DNA from: Oscillibacter valericigenes
GTDB lineage: Bacteria; Bacillota; Clostridia; Oscillospirales; Oscillospiraceae
DNA length: 64,000 nucleotides
Direction of reading: 5' to 3'
NCBI RefSeq assembly: GCF_021531915.1
Contig: NZ_JAFBIV010000001.1
Location: 186,001 to 250,000 of the forward strand
This document shows, piece after piece, positions 62,904 through 64,000 of this stretch. Numbering within the stretch: the stretch's first letter is position 1; each line of letters begins with the position of its first letter. A model generated the notes under the pieces. The model was given only the letters and a program-made list of their open reading frames with translations, made no database searches and was not told the DNA's origin. Made by a program: the position numbers and the translations under genes.

Positions 62904-64000
62904 ATGGATGAAAAACTGCGGGAATACGCAAAACTGTTGATTCAGGTGGGCCTGAACGTCCAGAAGGGCCAGCGGCTGGTGATCTCCTCTCCGGTGGAGT
63001 GCGCCTACTTTGCCCGGATGTGCGCCCAGGAGGCCTATGCCATCGGCTGCAAGGAAGTGGTCATGAATTGGCACGATGACGCCATGGCCCGGATGAAGTA
63101 CCTCCAGGCCGACGACGCCATCTTCGACGAGGTGGCACTGTGGCGCCGCCACTTCTTCAACGACTACGCCCTGGAGGGGGCCGCTTACCTGGCCATCTCC
63201 GCCTCCGACCCGGAGAATTTCAAGGGTGTGGACTCCAGACGCATTATCCGCGCCCAGCAGGCCAGCGGCAAGGCCCTGAAGGACTTTGACCGGCTGCAGA
63301 TGTGCAGCGGCTTCCCCTGGTGCATCGCCTCCATCCCCATCCCCAGCTGGGCAAAGACCGTCTTTCCCGATGTCAGTGAGGACCAGGCCATGGAGCAGCT
63401 GTGGGACGCCATTTTCAAAGCCGTCCGCATCAGCGGCGACGGCAAGGCGGTGGAGAAGTGGCAGCAGCATCTGTCCACCCTCCATGAGCGGATGGAGAAA
63501 CTGAACGCCCTGAACTTCAAGTCCCTGCACTACACCAATTCCCTGGGCACCGACCTGACGGTGGAGCTGCCCGAGGGCCACATCTGGGAGGCGGGCAACG
63601 ACGTGACGTTGTCAGGTCAGGAATATATTGCCAACATTCCCACGGAGGAGCTGTTCACCTCCCCCCTGAAAACCGGGGTCAACGGCGTGGTATACTCCGC
63701 CATGCCCCTGGTGAACGACGGCACCATCATCGACGGCTTCCACTTCGTGGTGAAGGACGGCAAAATTGTGGAGGCCCACGCCAAGCGCGGCGAGGAGGCC
63801 CTGAAGGGCGCCATCTCTGTGGACGAGGGCGCCAGCTACTTCGGCGAGGTGGCCCTGGTGCCCTACGACAGCCCCATCTCCAACCAGAAGATTTTGTTCT
63901 ACAACACCCTGTTCGACGAGAATGCCGCCTGCCACATCGCCTTCGGCGAGGCGTATCCCTGCCTGAAGGGCGGCCAGCAGATGACCAAGGACGAGCTGAA
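62904..64000 (+). CDS. M29-family metalloaminopeptidase (3' truncated by window end)
   Basis: About 365 residues are visible, starting MDEKLREYAKLLIQVGLNVQ. It matches the thermophilic-aminopeptidase (AmpS/M29) family: LNVQKGQRLVISSPVE, GCKEVVMNWHDD, YTNSLGTDLTVELPEG, and the metal-binding NIPTEELFTSP. The C-terminal metal ligands (His and Glu after AFGEAYP) lie at the window edge, and the frame stays open to 64000. AAAGGATG is the RBS for the ATG at 62904; an in-frame ATG at 62892 is too close to it. Confidence 0.92.
   Translation, partial: MDEKLREYAKLLIQVGLNVQKGQRLVISSPVECAYFARMCAQEAYAIGCKEVVMNWHDDAMARMKYLQADDAIFDEVALWRRHFFNDYALEGAAYLAISASDPENFKGVDSRRIIRAQQASGKALKDFDRLQMCSGFPWCIASIPIPSWAKTVFPDVSEDQAMEQLWDAIFKAVRISGDGKAVEKWQQHLSTLHERMEKLNALNFKSLHYTNSLGTDLTVELPEGHIWEAGNDVTLSGQEYIANIPTEELFTSPLKTGVNGVVYSAMPLVNDGTIIDGFHFVVKDGKIVEAHAKRGEEALKGAISVDEGASYFGEVALVPYDSPISNQKILFYNTLFDENAACHIAFGEAYPCLKGGQQMTKDEL

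Overview
The window reads as a chromosomal stretch of a GC-rich, spore-forming, anaerobic Firmicute, most likely an Oscillospiraceae gut commensal (Flavonifractor/Lawsonibacter-like; the genus is inference). Supporting this are spoIID, bofA and the DUF2508 gene, the GlgC/GlgD pair, an anaerobic sulfatase-maturating enzyme, Firmicute-type M-box and T-box leaders, a Firmicute LexA box on uvrB, and the era-yqzL-recO order. Coding DNA is strongly GC-rich, so the few AT-rich genes (31719-32477, 54866-55231, 57762-58294) stand out as probable imports.

Layout. 1-6247: glycogen operon glgC-glgD-glgA-glgP. 6293-9877: small XRE regulator, DEAD-box helicase, orphan oligopeptide-binding lipoprotein. 9989-19807: a divergent locus. 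The minus arm holds galM-like epimerase, cytoplasmic sulfatase and a sulfonate-type ABC importer. The plus arm holds the sulfatase maturase, a ROK-family protein, nagB and nagA. Together they suggest uptake of a sulfated amino sugar, desulfation inside the cell and entry into glycolysis as fructose-6-phosphate. 19808-22397: hexamer repeat tracts, rpsI-rplM, bofA-DUF2508, tadA. 22722-29530: membrane protein, spoIID, a degenerate polysaccharide-deacetylase-like protein, and a two-component system followed by an HtrA protease. 29585-31445: hydrolase, split TauE/SafE pair, DUF1540 protein.

31526-32574 is an AT-rich HNH gene bounded by ~30 bp inverted repeats. It is followed by mgtE under an M-box, radC, and uvrB under LexA. 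A RAYT-type transposase follows a second, partial copy of the uvrB 3' end. Then come an MmcQ/YjbR protein, an EamA exporter, ybaK and uvrA. uvrA is flanked by two related ~600 bp non-coding repeats. 43653-49487: era-yqzL-recO, mutS2, GNAT, and a uridine phosphorylase whose 3' end is also duplicated behind a hairpin-rich spacer. 49534-52312: metY-metA under a methionine-type T-box. 52309-57535: MscS, NhaC antiporter, small AT-rich gene, SLC13/ArsB-like permease, LysR regulator. 57762-59014: membrane protein/XRE pair and three tRNA-Leu genes, with a tandem duplication of a tRNA 3' end plus terminator. 59174-64000: citrate synthase, sirtuin, ArsC-like protein, YihY-family protein and the start of an M29 aminopeptidase.

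The most unusual signals are the sulfo-amino-sugar locus, the inverted-repeat-bounded HNH unit, the repeated theme of duplicated gene 3' ends next to hairpin-rich spacers (uvrB, udp, tRNA-Leu), the paired long repeats around uvrA, and the degenerate AGNNAN hexamer tracts.
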